Source: Terriglobus roseus (GTDB lineage: Bacteria; Acidobacteriota; Terriglobia; Terriglobales; Acidobacteriaceae). From it: 64,000 bases of DNA. Location of the stretch: assembly GCF_900105625.1 (NCBI RefSeq), contig NZ_FNSD01000001.1:4030001-4094000 (forward strand), in the 5' to 3' direction. The notes below the pieces were generated by a model. It saw only the letters and a list, made by a program, of their open reading frames with translations, was not told the DNA's origin and did not search any database. This document shows, piece by piece, positions 25,230 through 33,570 of the stretch; positions within the stretch are counted from its first letter, which is position 1; each line of letters begins with the position of its first letter. The position numbers were made by a program, and so were the translations under genes.

Positions 25230-26522
25230 TTATCGCTCGTACGGCTTCTCGAGATCGAAAAATGGAGTGACGGGAAGGGCGACAGCCCCAGGCTCGTCGG
25301 GATGAGCGGGATCGAAGCGAATGTTGGGTTCGCGGAGCAACTTCACCAATGGCAGCTGGGCCTGCTGCATCCCGAGCACAACGCAACGTGCCAGTTCGTA
25401 TGCTCCATAGCTGTTGAAGTGTGTGTCGTCGTGAAGCGCTTCCGCCTGATTCGGATAAGTGTTCGCATCCGCATAGACAAACATGCTCCTGGACTTTGCT
25501 TCGCCGACAGCCTCGTAGAGGGTCTTGCTCAGGGTGTTGAGATCGATGAGCCCAACGTTTTCAGAACTCGCCACATCACGCACCACCTGGGGATACGGCG
25601 CCAGCGTGTCGGTTATGTGGCCCACTGCATCGTAGGTGCGACGATTCATGCTGGTGACCAGCACGGGTGTTGCGCCCTTCTCACGTGCCATCGCAATGTA
25701 CTTCCGCAGAAGTGCTGCATAATCCTGTGTTGAGACATTCCCGGAACCCGGCTTCTGATCGTTATGACCGAACTGCATCAGTAAGAAATCACCTGCGTGA
25801 ATGGTCGAAAAGATCTTGTCGAAGCGCCGTTCGCCCACGAAGCTGCGGATGGTTTCCCCGGACTCTGCATTATTAGCGATCGATACGCCGGGGCCGAAGA
25901 AGGAGGGCAGCATCTGCCCCCACGCAGCCCATGGTTCATTGTCCTGGTCCACCACTGTCGAGTCGCCAGCGAGATAGACCGTGGGCAGCGACTTGTTTGC
26001 CGGAGCGATGGAGATCTTGCGCACCGAGGGATGATCTCCCGCAAACTCGAGCGTCAGCTTGCCGTCCCAGTTGAGAGAGTGCAACTCACGTGGTTTTCGT
26101 TTAACCTCTTGCCCGCCTGGCGTGATGGCGGGGCGTCGCACGTTGACCGTAAAGCTCTCAATACGTTCGCCCCCCGCGGCGGTTGAGACCTTTCGAAGCA
26201 TAAGACGCCGGGCCTCCGCACGCACCGTGGTGATGGCGGCAGCAGGTCCTCCAAGAGTTACTGAGACTGTGTAGCTTCCTTCCGGCATTGACGCCGAAAA
26301 GAAAAAGTCACGTTCGGCGGTACACGCATTCTTCACAAGCGATGGAGAAGGCGCAAGATCGAAACCCGCTGAGGCGCCACTGTAGGTGTCTTGCGGCGCA
26401 AGCTGGATCTCATCCATCGACTTCTTGTGCTGACTGCAGGTATAAGTCTGTGCAGAAGCGACAGATGTCCCTATAAGGCTCAGGACCAGGCAAGTTTGCA
26501 GCACGAATTTTAGGCGGCCCAT
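25230..26522 (-). CDS. SGNH-hydrolase with N-terminal accessory domain, rhamnogalacturonan acetylesterase-like
   Basis: 430 residues. A signal peptide (MGRLKFVLQTCLVLSLIGTS, cut near ASAQ) precedes a beta-sandwich of about 150 residues (FFFSASMPEGSYTVSVTLGG, FTVNVRRPAI, LTLEFAGDHPSVRKI) like the accessory domain of YesT-type enzymes. The catalytic domain starts near residue 175: block I VYLAGDSTVVD, Gly block NNAESGETIRSF, block III FGHNDQKPG, block V LHDDTHFNSYGAYELA. All four catalytic residues are present. The likely action is deacetylation of rhamnogalacturonan or a related pectin side group, complementing the simpler enzyme encoded at 22824. It shares an operon with the oligogalacturonate lyase and is divergent from a TonB-dependent receptor across 254 bases. 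Confidence 0.85.
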   Translation of the reverse strand: MGRLKFVLQTCLVLSLIGTSVASAQTYTCSQHKKSMDEIQLAPQDTYSGASAGFDLAPSPSLVKNACTAERDFFFSASMPEGSYTVSVTLGGPAAAITTVRAEARRLMLRKVSTAAGGERIESFTVNVRRPAITPGGQEVKRKPRELHSLNWDGKLTLEFAGDHPSVRKISIAPANKSLPTVYLAGDSTVVDQDNEPWAAWGQMLPSFFGPGVSIANNAESGETIRSFVGERRFDKIFSTIHAGDFLLMQFGHNDQKPGSGNVSTQDYAALLRKYIAMAREKGATPVLVTSMNRRTYDAVGHITDTLAPYPQVVRDVASSENVGLIDLNTLSKTLYEAVGEAKSRSMFVYADANTYPNQAEALHDDTHFNSYGAYELARCVVLGMQQAQLPLVKLLREPNIRFDPAHPDEPGAVALPVTPFFDLEKPYER

Positions 26523-26571
26523 AGACGCACCCAGTCTAATGCCATTCGCAAGCCACCGCTGCGGCGGTGAT

Positions 26572-26601
26572 TTGACATTTTGAACCTGGCGTAATTATCT
26601 A
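26572..26601 (+). promoter_or_regulatory. Possible promoter for the third TonB-dependent receptor
   Basis: A perfect TTGACA at 26572-26577 is followed 18 bases later by TATCTA, a weak -10 element. It lies in the 254-base gap between divergent pectin genes and would give a leader of about 170 bases before the ATG at 26777. The -10 match is poor. Confidence 0.3.
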
Positions 26602-26776
26602 TTCACTGTTCCTTTCACGTTTATCTGCCCCCGCCGTAAAACAGCGTCTTTCTGCTGCTCAAAACGGTATCCGGCGTCTGCCATTTCCCCCACGATTGGC
26701 AGCCCCGCCCCCATACCCAGATTTCCCGCGATCGCCCTTGCGCGTGCGGTGGACAAGATTTCAGGAGACTTGAAGT

Positions 26777-29700
26777 ATGTCGTCGTTCCCGTACAAGCGG
26801 CACATCGCAACCGTCGCAATACTTGGCAGTACCCTGGCTGGCGCGGCCCATGCACAGGAGACGACCGGCTCTATCAGCGGCACCATTACCGATCCCTCCG
26901 GTGCCTCCATCAAGGGCGCGACCGTCGTCCTTACCAACACAGATCGCGGCCAGGACGTCCGAACGCTGACGACCAACAGCGCGGGCTACTTCACGGCAAC
27001 TTCGCTGCCGCTGGGTGTGTACACCGTGAAGATCACGGCACCCGGCTTCAGTACCGCGAACGTCACCAGCCTCACGCTTCACGTGAATGACGCGCTGACG
27101 GTGAACCAGCAACTCAAGACCGGCAGCGCTGCGGAAGAGGTCAGCGTCCAGGCGAACTCCGTACAGTTGAACCTTGAGGATGCGACCTCGGCGGGGCTGA
27201 TCAGCGGTGAGCAGGCGCGCGAACTTGTCCTGAACAATCGCAACTATGAGCAGCTCATCCAGCTGCAGCCCGGTGTCGCCTACGGCGGCGCAAACGACCA
27301 ACTCTACGTCGGTTCAACCGTCCCTTCCGGCGCCTCCAACCAGGTGGCCTTTGCTGTCAACGGCGGCCGTTCCACCTCGAACAACTGGACCATTGACGGT
27401 GCCGACAACGTCGATCGTGGCTCGGGCTTGACCCTGCTAGTGTACCCCTCGGTCGACGCCATCGCGGAGTTCAAGACGCTGCGTGGCACATACACGGCTC
27501 AGTTCGGTCGCGGCGCGAGCGGTCAGATCAATGTCGTGACCAAGTCCGGCACGAACAACTGGCATGGTTCGGCCTACGAGTTCTTCCGCAATGACGCGCT
27601 GAATGCCAACGGCTACTTCAACAACCTGAACGGCATCAAGCGCTCGGCATCCCCTCTTCGTTACAACGATTTTGGTGCGACCTTCGGCGGTCCCGTCAGG
27701 ATCCCCGGCCTCTACAACGGCCGTGACAAGACCTTCTTCTTCTTCTCGTACGAAGGCCGCCGCGTCATTCAGTATTCGATCGGAGCTTCGCTGGTCCCGA
27801 CAGCGGACGAGCGCAAGGGCGACTTCACCAATGCCTACTACCAGAGGACGAACGGATCGTGGACGACGGGTCCGGTCAACGTCTGTACGGCATACAACGC
27901 AAGCGGTACATGTACGGCGTCGGGCAACAGGATCACGAACATCTCGCCCACCGCAGCGGCCTATCTCAAGGATCTGTACTCCCTGGTGCCCTTGCCGACG
28001 TCCGCCTTGGATCTCGCGAACGGCGTTGATCCGCACACGCTCTACTCGTCCGCACGTAACAAGTTTGGCGATGACCAGTACATCGTCCGCATCGACCATT
28101 CATTCGGATCGCGGATCAACCTCTTCTATCGCTATATCCACGACACCCTGCCCGTTGAATCGGGCACGGGGTCGTTTACGACCGTTCCCATCCCCGGCAT
28201 TGCGAACACCACCACGTCACAGCCAGGCACGACGCACATGGGACATGGCACCTTCGTCATGAACCCCACCACGCTCTTCGATGCTGGTTACGCCTACTCG
28301 TCCGGCGCCATCCTCACTGACCCGGTCGGTTCGCTGACTACAGCGAACTCGCCCGACGTGCGACCGACCCTGCCTTACGCTAACCAGCTTGGTGTCATCC
28401 CGACCCTCAGCTTCAACGGATCCCTCACCGCGCTCGGCAGCTCCGGCATCTACCGCGAACACAACATCAACCACAACGTCTTTGGCAGTGTGACCAAGAC
28501 GCTGGGCCGGACAACGCTCATCGCCGGCGCAACCTACAACCGCTACCAGAAGACAGAGAACGCCACCGGCGGCAACCAGGGCGGATTCAACTTCAGCGGG
28601 AATCCAACCATCACCGGGAACACTGCCATCACCCAGACCAGCGTCAACGGTTCGCAGGCCTTCGCGAACCTGCTGCTTGGCTTTGCAAACGGTGGCACTT
28701 CGAACGGCTTCTCGCAGTCCTCGCTTGCCATCACACCTGACATTCGCGAGAACGTCTTCGAGGCCTATCTGCAGGACAACTGGAAGGTAACGCCTCGCCT
28801 CACACTGAACCTCGGCGTCCGCTACAGCTACTACGGCCAACCCATCGACGCGAACGGTCGCCTCAGCAACTTCGACCCGACGGCTTACAACCCGGCCAAG
28901 GCGCCAACCATCAGCAGCACCGGCCTGATTTGCACCGCCGCACCCTGCGCGAACACCGACGGCCTCAACTCCGGCACACCGAACAGCAGTGCGGATATCT
29001 ATCAGTCCACGAACTACATCAACGGCATGGTCTTCGGCGGCAACGCGGTCGCGGGCCACGCATCGCGCTTCGGCAGCAATGTAGGACCATCGGACAACAC
29101 CAACTTCGCCCCCCGCTTCGGCTTTGCCCTGGATGTCTTCGGCAATGGCAAGACGGCATTGCGCGGAGGGTACGGATGGTCATTCGATGAATCGGCCGTC
29201 AGTTACTTCGAGACGTCCGTCTTCAACAATCCGCCCGCGGTCAGCACCTTCAACGCAGCGACAGCAAACATCGACAATCCTGCAGGCAGCACGGCAGCGG
29301 CTGCAGGTCTTCCCACCACGCCCGGCCGCATTGTCGGTTCCCCGGTCGATGGCTACAAGACACCGTACGTCCAGCAGTTCTCGCTCGACGTGCAGCAGCA
29401 GATCGCGCCCAGCCTGATGCTCGACATCGGCTACGTCGGCACGCAGGGGACGCACCTGCTTGGCATGGTCGACATCAACGAAGCGCGTCCCGGCGCCTTT
29501 GTGAATCGCGTCAACCCGCTCCGCAGCAACCCCGGCTCCGCGACTGTGGCAAGCGCATGCGCTTACCCCGGCACGGCAACAACTGGACAACCTTTGAGCG
29601 GCACGCCGGCCTTCATGAACTCCACCTGCGATCGCGCAATCAACCAGATCCGTCCGTACCTTGGCTATTTCGCCATCGACGCAGTTCGGTCCATCTTCAG

Positions 29701-30487
29701 CTCGAATTATCAGTCGCTGCAGGTCAAGGTCACCAAGACCTGGGGCAAGAGTCTGCTCGACGCGAACTATACCTGGTCGAAGAACCTGACCAACGCGCAG
29801 AACGACTACACCACGCCACCGCAGAATACCTACAACATCAACGCGGACTATGGCCTCGCAGCCATCGACCGGCGCAACATCCTGACGGTCGACAGCATTG
29901 TGTACCTGCCCTGGTTTCAATCACAGCAAGGTCTCGTTGGCCACGTACTCGGCGGGTGGGAGCTGAGCGGTGTTTTCGCCATGAACTCCGGCCTGCCGCT
30001 GACTGCCAGCGAGAGCACGGGTTCGCAGGTCTACTACGGCTACACCAACCCAGTAAACGGCAAGGCTGCCGGCAACTACGTGAACGATTCGGCGGGACTC
30101 GGGATCAACGGCAACACCAATGCCGGCTTCCGCCCGGACCAAATCGCCAACCCCAATCAGGGCCAGGGCGGTCGCACCATTCACAACCGTAATGAATGGT
30201 TCTTCCGCGGAGCCTTCGACACACCGTTGCCCAGCGAAATGCGCCCGGGCAACAGCAAGCGTGGCAACATCATTGGGCCCGGGTTCAATCGTCTTGACGT
30301 CGGAATCTTCCGAAACTTCAAGATTTACGAAAGCCTCTTCTTCCAGCTCCGCGGAGAAGCCTTCAACGTTGCGAACCACACCAACTGGCAGACCGTGAAC
30401 ACCACGGCGACGTCAACATTATTCGGACAAGTTACGGGAACCCGCGACCCACGCATTCTCCAGGTGGCAGGCAAGATCACTTTCTAA
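26777..30487 (+). CDS. Oar-like TonB-dependent receptor of the pectin locus
   Basis: 1236 residues; AGGAG about nine bases before the ATG at 26777. The signal peptide (MSSFPYKRHIATVAILGSTL, cut near AHAQ) leads to a carboxypeptidase-regulatory-like domain at about residues 30-115 (GSISGTITDPSGASIKGATV, LPLGVYTVKITAPGF). The plug has the typical NNRNYEQLIQLQPGV and VNGGRSTSNNWTIDGADN, then TAQFGRGASGQINVVTKSGT. A long beta-barrel follows, with a cluster of late strands (LEVRAEGFN-like FFQLRGEAFNVANHTNW) and the end RILQVAGKITF with its terminal Phe. Its divergent neighbours are a pectin acetylesterase and an oligogalacturonate lyase, so oligosaccharides from pectin are the most likely cargo. 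It differs from the receptor at 18846 throughout the barrel, so the pair is not a recent duplication. Confidence 0.9.
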   Translation: MSSFPYKRHIATVAILGSTLAGAAHAQETTGSISGTITDPSGASIKGATVVLTNTDRGQDVRTLTTNSAGYFTATSLPLGVYTVKITAPGFSTANVTSLTLHVNDALTVNQQLKTGSAAEEVSVQANSVQLNLEDATSAGLISGEQARELVLNNRNYEQLIQLQPGVAYGGANDQLYVGSTVPSGASNQVAFAVNGGRSTSNNWTIDGADNVDRGSGLTLLVYPSVDAIAEFKTLRGTYTAQFGRGASGQINVVTKSGTNNWHGSAYEFFRNDALNANGYFNNLNGIKRSASPLRYNDFGATFGGPVRIPGLYNGRDKTFFFFSYEGRRVIQYSIGASLVPTADERKGDFTNAYYQRTNGSWTTGPVNVCTAYNASGTCTASGNRITNISPTAAAYLKDLYSLVPLPTSALDLANGVDPHTLYSSARNKFGDDQYIVRIDHSFGSRINLFYRYIHDTLPVESGTGSFTTVPIPGIANTTTSQPGTTHMGHGTFVMNPTTLFDAGYAYSSGAILTDPVGSLTTANSPDVRPTLPYANQLGVIPTLSFNGSLTALGSSGIYREHNINHNVFGSVTKTLGRTTLIAGATYNRYQKTENATGGNQGGFNFSGNPTITGNTAITQTSVNGSQAFANLLLGFANGGTSNGFSQSSLAITPDIRENVFEAYLQDNWKVTPRLTLNLGVRYSYYGQPIDANGRLSNFDPTAYNPAKAPTISSTGLICTAAPCANTDGLNSGTPNSSADIYQSTNYINGMVFGGNAVAGHASRFGSNVGPSDNTNFAPRFGFALDVFGNGKTALRGGYGWSFDESAVSYFETSVFNNPPAVSTFNAATANIDNPAGSTAAAAGLPTTPGRIVGSPVDGYKTPYVQQFSLDVQQQIAPSLMLDIGYVGTQGTHLLGMVDINEARPGAFVNRVNPLRSNPGSATVASACAYPGTATTGQPLSGTPAFMNSTCDRAINQIRPYLGYFAIDAVRSIFSSNYQSLQVKVTKTWGKSLLDANYTWSKNLTNAQNDYTTPPQNTYNINADYGLAAIDRRNILTVDSIVYLPWFQSQQGLVGHVLGGWELSGVFAMNSGLPLTASESTGSQVYYGYTNPVNGKAAGNYVNDSAGLGINGNTNAGFRPDQIANPNQGQGGRTIHNRNEWFFRGAFDTPLPSEMRPGNSKRGNIIGPGFNRLDVGIFRNFKIYESLFFQLRGEAFNVANHTNWQTVNTTATSTLFGQVTGTRDPRILQVAGKITF

Positions 30488-30510
30488 CAAAGCCGAAATC
30501 ACCAACTAAG

Positions 30511-30534
30511 CGGCGTCCGTTTCGGCGGACGCCG
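30511..30534 (+). terminator. Intrinsic terminator after the third receptor
   Basis: A 9-bp GC-rich stem, CGGCGTCCG (30511-30519) and CGGACGCCG (30526-30534), with a six-base loop, then TTTCATTT. It begins 23 bases past the stop at 30487 and separates the pectin locus from the convergent methyltransferase gene. Confidence 0.75.
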
Positions 30535-30566
30535 TTTCATTTGCGCAGCATCTGATCACGCTGTGG

Positions 30567-31433
30567 CTACGTCGGGATCTTGTCATCCGCGACGGAGCGC
30601 AGGCGGAAGAACATTCCCGTGTAATGCTCGGCGGAAGACACTGGGTGAAGCGGAAAGCGAAGATTCAACTCTTCCACTGGCCAGTCGTCAAGTAGTTGAT
30701 AGTTGAGTCCTTCAAGCTGCCGGATCAGAGATGGCCTGCAGAGTAACTGCGCGGGAGCGTAGTAGCTTGGTGTCCGTTGCACGGCAGCCACAGCATGGTC
30801 GTCGACCATGGGGGACCGATTGATCAGAACGTACTTCGGGAGATGTTGAGGATTCTCAAACAACCAGGAAGGAAGCGCCTCAAAGTAATGCAGTGATCCG
30901 GAGAATACCGCCAGATCGAAGCTTGTGGCAGGGTTTGGATCCTCAGCGAAATGCAGTCTTGTCTCCTTACGTTGCAGCGCGATCTGCCTGCCGGCGGCTG
31001 CAACTTGCGGCAACTCGATGACTGTCCACCGCAGCGAAGGACTCAGGTCAAGATAAGCGGCGTAACAATAAAAGAGGTTGCCGGCATTGCCACCTATATC
31101 AATCACCGTGCGCAGTCCCGGCGCAATCTTCTGCAGGTGATAGAGAGCGGGATAGTCGCTTGCTCGGGCCTTATCCGCAAAGAGCATGTGTCTGCGAACA
31201 GCCTCGGGATGTTCATGGCTCAGACTGTCATGACGATTGACCCAGGCAGTCGCTGCGGCAAGGGAAGGGAATGGGCGGCGGTAGCCCACGAACACAGCCG
31301 TAAGCATTCGCGACTGGCCAATGAAGGACAGCAATCGGGAGAGCCATCTGAATCGCTGTGCTGCTAGAAACAGGGAAGAACACAGTTCGATTTGTCCGCG
31401 TCTGAGTCGGCGAAACGGGTGCGGGTACAGCAT
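30567..31433 (-). CDS. Putative SAM-dependent methyltransferase (TIGR04325/LIC12133 type)
   Basis: 288 residues from the ATG at 31433; AAGGAGG ends nine bases before it, which makes it a better choice than the GTG three codons upstream that touches this site. A basic amphipathic N-terminus precedes a Rossmann-like methyltransferase core: RTVIDIGGNAGNLFYCYAAY is the SAM-binding glycine loop, RWTVIELPQVAAAGRQIAL the acidic second strand, and FDLAVFSGSLHYFEALPSW the post-IV region. The family is found in cell-surface polysaccharide loci of many phyla, with no fixed substrate. The gene is the last of a leftward operon: XRE regulator, unknown protein, phosphopantetheinyl transferase, then this one 14 bases later. 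It may methylate a sugar or the NRPS product. Confidence 0.78.
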   Translation of the reverse strand: MLYPHPFRRLRRGQIELCSSLFLAAQRFRWLSRLLSFIGQSRMLTAVFVGYRRPFPSLAAATAWVNRHDSLSHEHPEAVRRHMLFADKARASDYPALYHLQKIAPGLRTVIDIGGNAGNLFYCYAAYLDLSPSLRWTVIELPQVAAAGRQIALQRKETRLHFAEDPNPATSFDLAVFSGSLHYFEALPSWLFENPQHLPKYVLINRSPMVDDHAVAAVQRTPSYYAPAQLLCRPSLIRQLEGLNYQLLDDWPVEELNLRFPLHPVSSAEHYTGMFFRLRSVADDKIPT

Positions 31434-31447
31434 CCTCGACACCCTCC

Positions 31448-32281
31448 TTAATGAACTATCTGCTTGTGGAGGGTCATTGCGGAGTTGACATGGAGAACGT
31501 CGACGGAGGTAGGAACTTGGGAAGTGGCCAGGCTCGCGACGAAGCCCTTCCTGACTGGAATGTCCATGAGGTACCAGCTCCTGGACAGGATGCCTGAGTT
31601 GTCACGCTGCACGTGCTGCGGCTGCTGGTTTCGATCGAAGGAGACCTCGATGGCGCGCAGATCGCGAGTCAGGCCGAAACCTTCTGCCTTTGCAATGGCC
31701 TCCTTCTGCGTCCACGCCCGATAAAGCGCCTCAGGCGCCTGCAAGTGTGAGAGCAGATGGTAAGCGGTAAGTTCCTTTGTACTCAGGAACACCTCCGCAA
31801 TATCCGGCACGGGCCACCGCAACTCCTCGAAGTCAAGTCCGAGTTCCAAACCATCACTAATGGCAAGACATGCTTGCGCGCCGCTATGCGTCAGGTTGAA
31901 GCGCAGTCGCGTTGTTGGATGATCGATGCCGGGCTTGCCCAATAGGCCTTCGGTGAACTTCAAGTGCCGCGGCTCCCCCTGGAGATAGTGTGCGAGCAGA
32001 TGTCTTGTCATTCCGTGGGAGATTGCGTAGCGTGTCCGATCCCTACGAAATTGAAACGAAGTCATGCGGGTCAGCTCCTTATCTGACAGCAAGCCCACAT
32101 GCTGCATCAGTACATCTTCGGTCGCATCAAGTCGCCATCGCCACACATGCACGGCACCATGCAGCAGGGCCGGTGGCCATCGACATTCCAGCGTATGATC
32201 GGTCACCCGCGTTACGGCTCGGTCTCCAATCAGACGCGTTGAACCGAAATCTTTGCGTGCGTTAGCGTACGTCTCTGTCAT
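31448..32281 (-). CDS. 4'-phosphopantetheinyl transferase (Sfp type)
   Basis: 277 residues. The family blocks are clear: RYAISHGMTRHLLAHYL, GKPGIDHPTTRLRFNLTHSG (the P1-P2 region), LELGLDFEELRWPVPD with the magnesium-binding Asp and Glu, and YRAWTQKEAIAKAEGFGL (the W.xKEA...K..G.G block). It moves the phosphopantetheine arm of coenzyme A onto a conserved Ser of carrier domains. The four carrier domains encoded 14-28 kb downstream on the same strand (Ser 545 in the A-PCP protein, 956 and 2542 in the hybrid, 935 in the terminal protein) are the obvious clients. Its start overlaps the 3' end of an unknown upstream gene by 20 bases, so the two are translationally coupled. Confidence 0.88.
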   Translation of the reverse strand: MTETYANARKDFGSTRLIGDRAVTRVTDHTLECRWPPALLHGAVHVWRWRLDATEDVLMQHVGLLSDKELTRMTSFQFRRDRTRYAISHGMTRHLLAHYLQGEPRHLKFTEGLLGKPGIDHPTTRLRFNLTHSGAQACLAISDGLELGLDFEELRWPVPDIAEVFLSTKELTAYHLLSHLQAPEALYRAWTQKEAIAKAEGFGLTRDLRAIEVSFDRNQQPQHVQRDNSGILSRSWYLMDIPVRKGFVASLATSQVPTSVDVLHVNSAMTLHKQIVH

Positions 32282-33053
32282 TGCTTCCCCTGGATGATGC
32301 TTTGAATTCGATCAGTGACATGCGTAGATCCTTGGTTGCTGGCGGAGCCAGAGAGACGTCGGTGCCCATGTCATCACGGGACAAGACAGGGGCCGGGTCG
32401 ACTAGCGTGGCTGGACTGTGCGCCGCCTGCTCGGCTTCACTGATCTGGATGACCGGACCGGGCTGTTGCCTTACGAGGGAAGAGAGTTGAATCTGGAGAG
32501 CCGGAGGTGGCTCAGTCGGGATCCTCCCGGGGTGCGCTTCTCCCCGGATGACCACGGGGATGGGATGGTAGCGCAGAGCGCCGGAGGATGATTTGTTGGA
32601 GTGAATGATGATCTTTGTTGGAGGGCTACCCGCATGTTCAGAGGGCACCGGAACCGATCCCATAATGCCCTTAGGCCCGCGGTTGATCGATTGATCCGGC
32701 TTGGTATCCGTGATGCAGCTTTGCGTGCCAGCCAGGGCCTTCGAGGCTTGATCGGCGCCAGGCGCTTGAAGTGGATCGAAGAGGGTGGTTTCTGGCAATG
32801 GTGAAGCACATGGTGCCATGACCGAGTTTTGTACTGGTGGACCGTCCACTTGAGTCGCGGGCCTGACCCGGTCTTGAAGCGGGTCGTATGCCTGCGGATA
32901 CGCTCTGATCGCTGGATGCGATGACAGGACCAATAGAAGCGGTCCTGTCTTCCAGAAGCGCAAGCAGATACCGAAGACAGATCGAAAGGCCGGACACTCC
33001 TTACGAGAATAAGTCGGTCGGCAGGAAACGGGATGCGCTATACGGTCGAGCAT
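32262..33053 (-). CDS. Unknown protein, proline-rich, coupled to the phosphopantetheinyl transferase
   Basis: 263 residues from the ATG at 33053, which has GGAGGT four bases upstream, one of the best ribosome sites in the window and the reason for accepting this gene. The N-terminus has a possible export or membrane segment (FGICLRFWKTGPLLLVLSS, residues about 30-48). The rest is rich in Pro, Ser and Ala, with little predicted order apart from PTKIIIHSNKSSSGALRYHP and IPVVIRGEAHPGRIPTE, which read like short beta-strands. No known domain was recognised. Its 3' end overlaps the start of the phosphopantetheinyl transferase by 20 bases, and an XRE-type regulator lies 63 bases upstream. A role linked to the locus is inferred from position only. 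Confidence 0.55.
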   Translation of the reverse strand: MLDRIAHPVSCRPTYSRKECPAFRSVFGICLRFWKTGPLLLVLSSHPAIRAYPQAYDPLQDRVRPATQVDGPPVQNSVMAPCASPLPETTLFDPLQAPGADQASKALAGTQSCITDTKPDQSINRGPKGIMGSVPVPSEHAGSPPTKIIIHSNKSSSGALRYHPIPVVIRGEAHPGRIPTEPPPALQIQLSSLVRQQPGPVIQISEAEQAAHSPATLVDPAPVLSRDDMGTDVSLAPPATKDLRMSLIEFKASSRGSNDRDVR

Positions 33054-33116
33054 AAGCACCTCCAGAAAACGTCGTAGGATGTTGAGGTCTCCCACGCGCA
33101 CCAGAGGTCAATGCAA

Positions 33117-33437
33117 CTAAATATCGCGCAGCAGATCTGAAAGCGATATTTGCAAACCGAGGGCCACAATCTCAAGGGTGGTAAGAGACATCGCCTTTCG
33201 ACCACGCTCTACATCGCTGATGAAGGTCCGGTCTATGCCGAACACTTTTGCCATGCGTGCTTGAGAAAGATTGCGCTCCGTGCGAAGTTCCCGCAGACGC
33301 TTACCAAACCTCACCGACACCGGGTAGTGCATGATCCGGTCTGGAACGGCAGGCGGGATTGCGACTATCTTGCGCGGGAATGCCGCTGGATTGGCATACA
33401 AACTCTGAACGTTTGGCTGAATGTAAGTCGTCGACAT
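33117..33437 (-). CDS. XRE-family helix-turn-helix regulator
   Basis: 106 residues; AAGGAG lies eight bases before the ATG at 33437. A 40-residue head without recognisable fold is followed by a clean Cro/C1-type helix-turn-helix: VRFGKRLRELRTERNLSQAR, then MAKVFGIDRTFISDVERGRK and LEIVALGLQISLSDLL. It is a single-domain DNA-binding protein, probably a repressor acting as a dimer. It is divergent from the glycosyltransferase at 33571, and the 133 bases between them hold the palindromes GTCAC-N10-GTGAC and GTGAC-N4-GTCAC, natural candidate sites for this protein. It heads the operon with the unknown protein, phosphopantetheinyl transferase and methyltransferase. Confidence 0.85.
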   Translation of the reverse strand: MSTTYIQPNVQSLYANPAAFPRKIVAIPPAVPDRIMHYPVSVRFGKRLRELRTERNLSQARMAKVFGIDRTFISDVERGRKAMSLTTLEIVALGLQISLSDLLRDI

Positions 33438-33481
33438 AAGTAGGACTCCTTAAATGGTGCGGCCTTATTGTTCCCTCATTT

Positions 33482-33510
33482 GTCACCGCATCGTAAGTGA
33501 CTGCCGTCAC
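33482..33510. promoter_or_regulatory. Triple half-site operator GTCAC-N10-GTGAC-N4-GTCAC
   Basis: Half-sites at 33482-33486, 33497-33501 and 33506-33510 make two overlapping inverted repeats, one with a 10-base and one with a 4-base gap. They sit directly upstream of the sigma-54 element at 33517-33533 and between an XRE regulator gene and a glycosyltransferase gene. The 10-base version recurs at 15855-15874. Confidence 0.55.
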
Positions 33511-33516
33511 ATCTGT

Positions 33517-33533
33517 TTGGCCTACACATTGCA
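33517..33533 (+). promoter_or_regulatory. Sigma-54 (-24/-12) promoter for the glycosyltransferase
   Basis: TTGGC at 33517-33521 and TTGCA at 33529-33533 have the exact spacing of sigma-54 promoters (GG at 33519-33520, GC at 33531-33532, ten bases between). Transcription would begin near 33544, leaving a leader of about 27 bases with GGAGGA before the GTG at 33571. Confidence 0.7.
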
Positions 33534-33570
33534 GTAGCACGCAACATGCCTAAGCAAATGTGGAGGAATC

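Noticed and set aside
33535-33550. Leftward sigma-54-like element for the XRE operon (AGGC-N7-GTGC)
   Set aside because: Two core mismatches, an 88-base leader unlike the other candidates, and overlap with the better rightward promoter.
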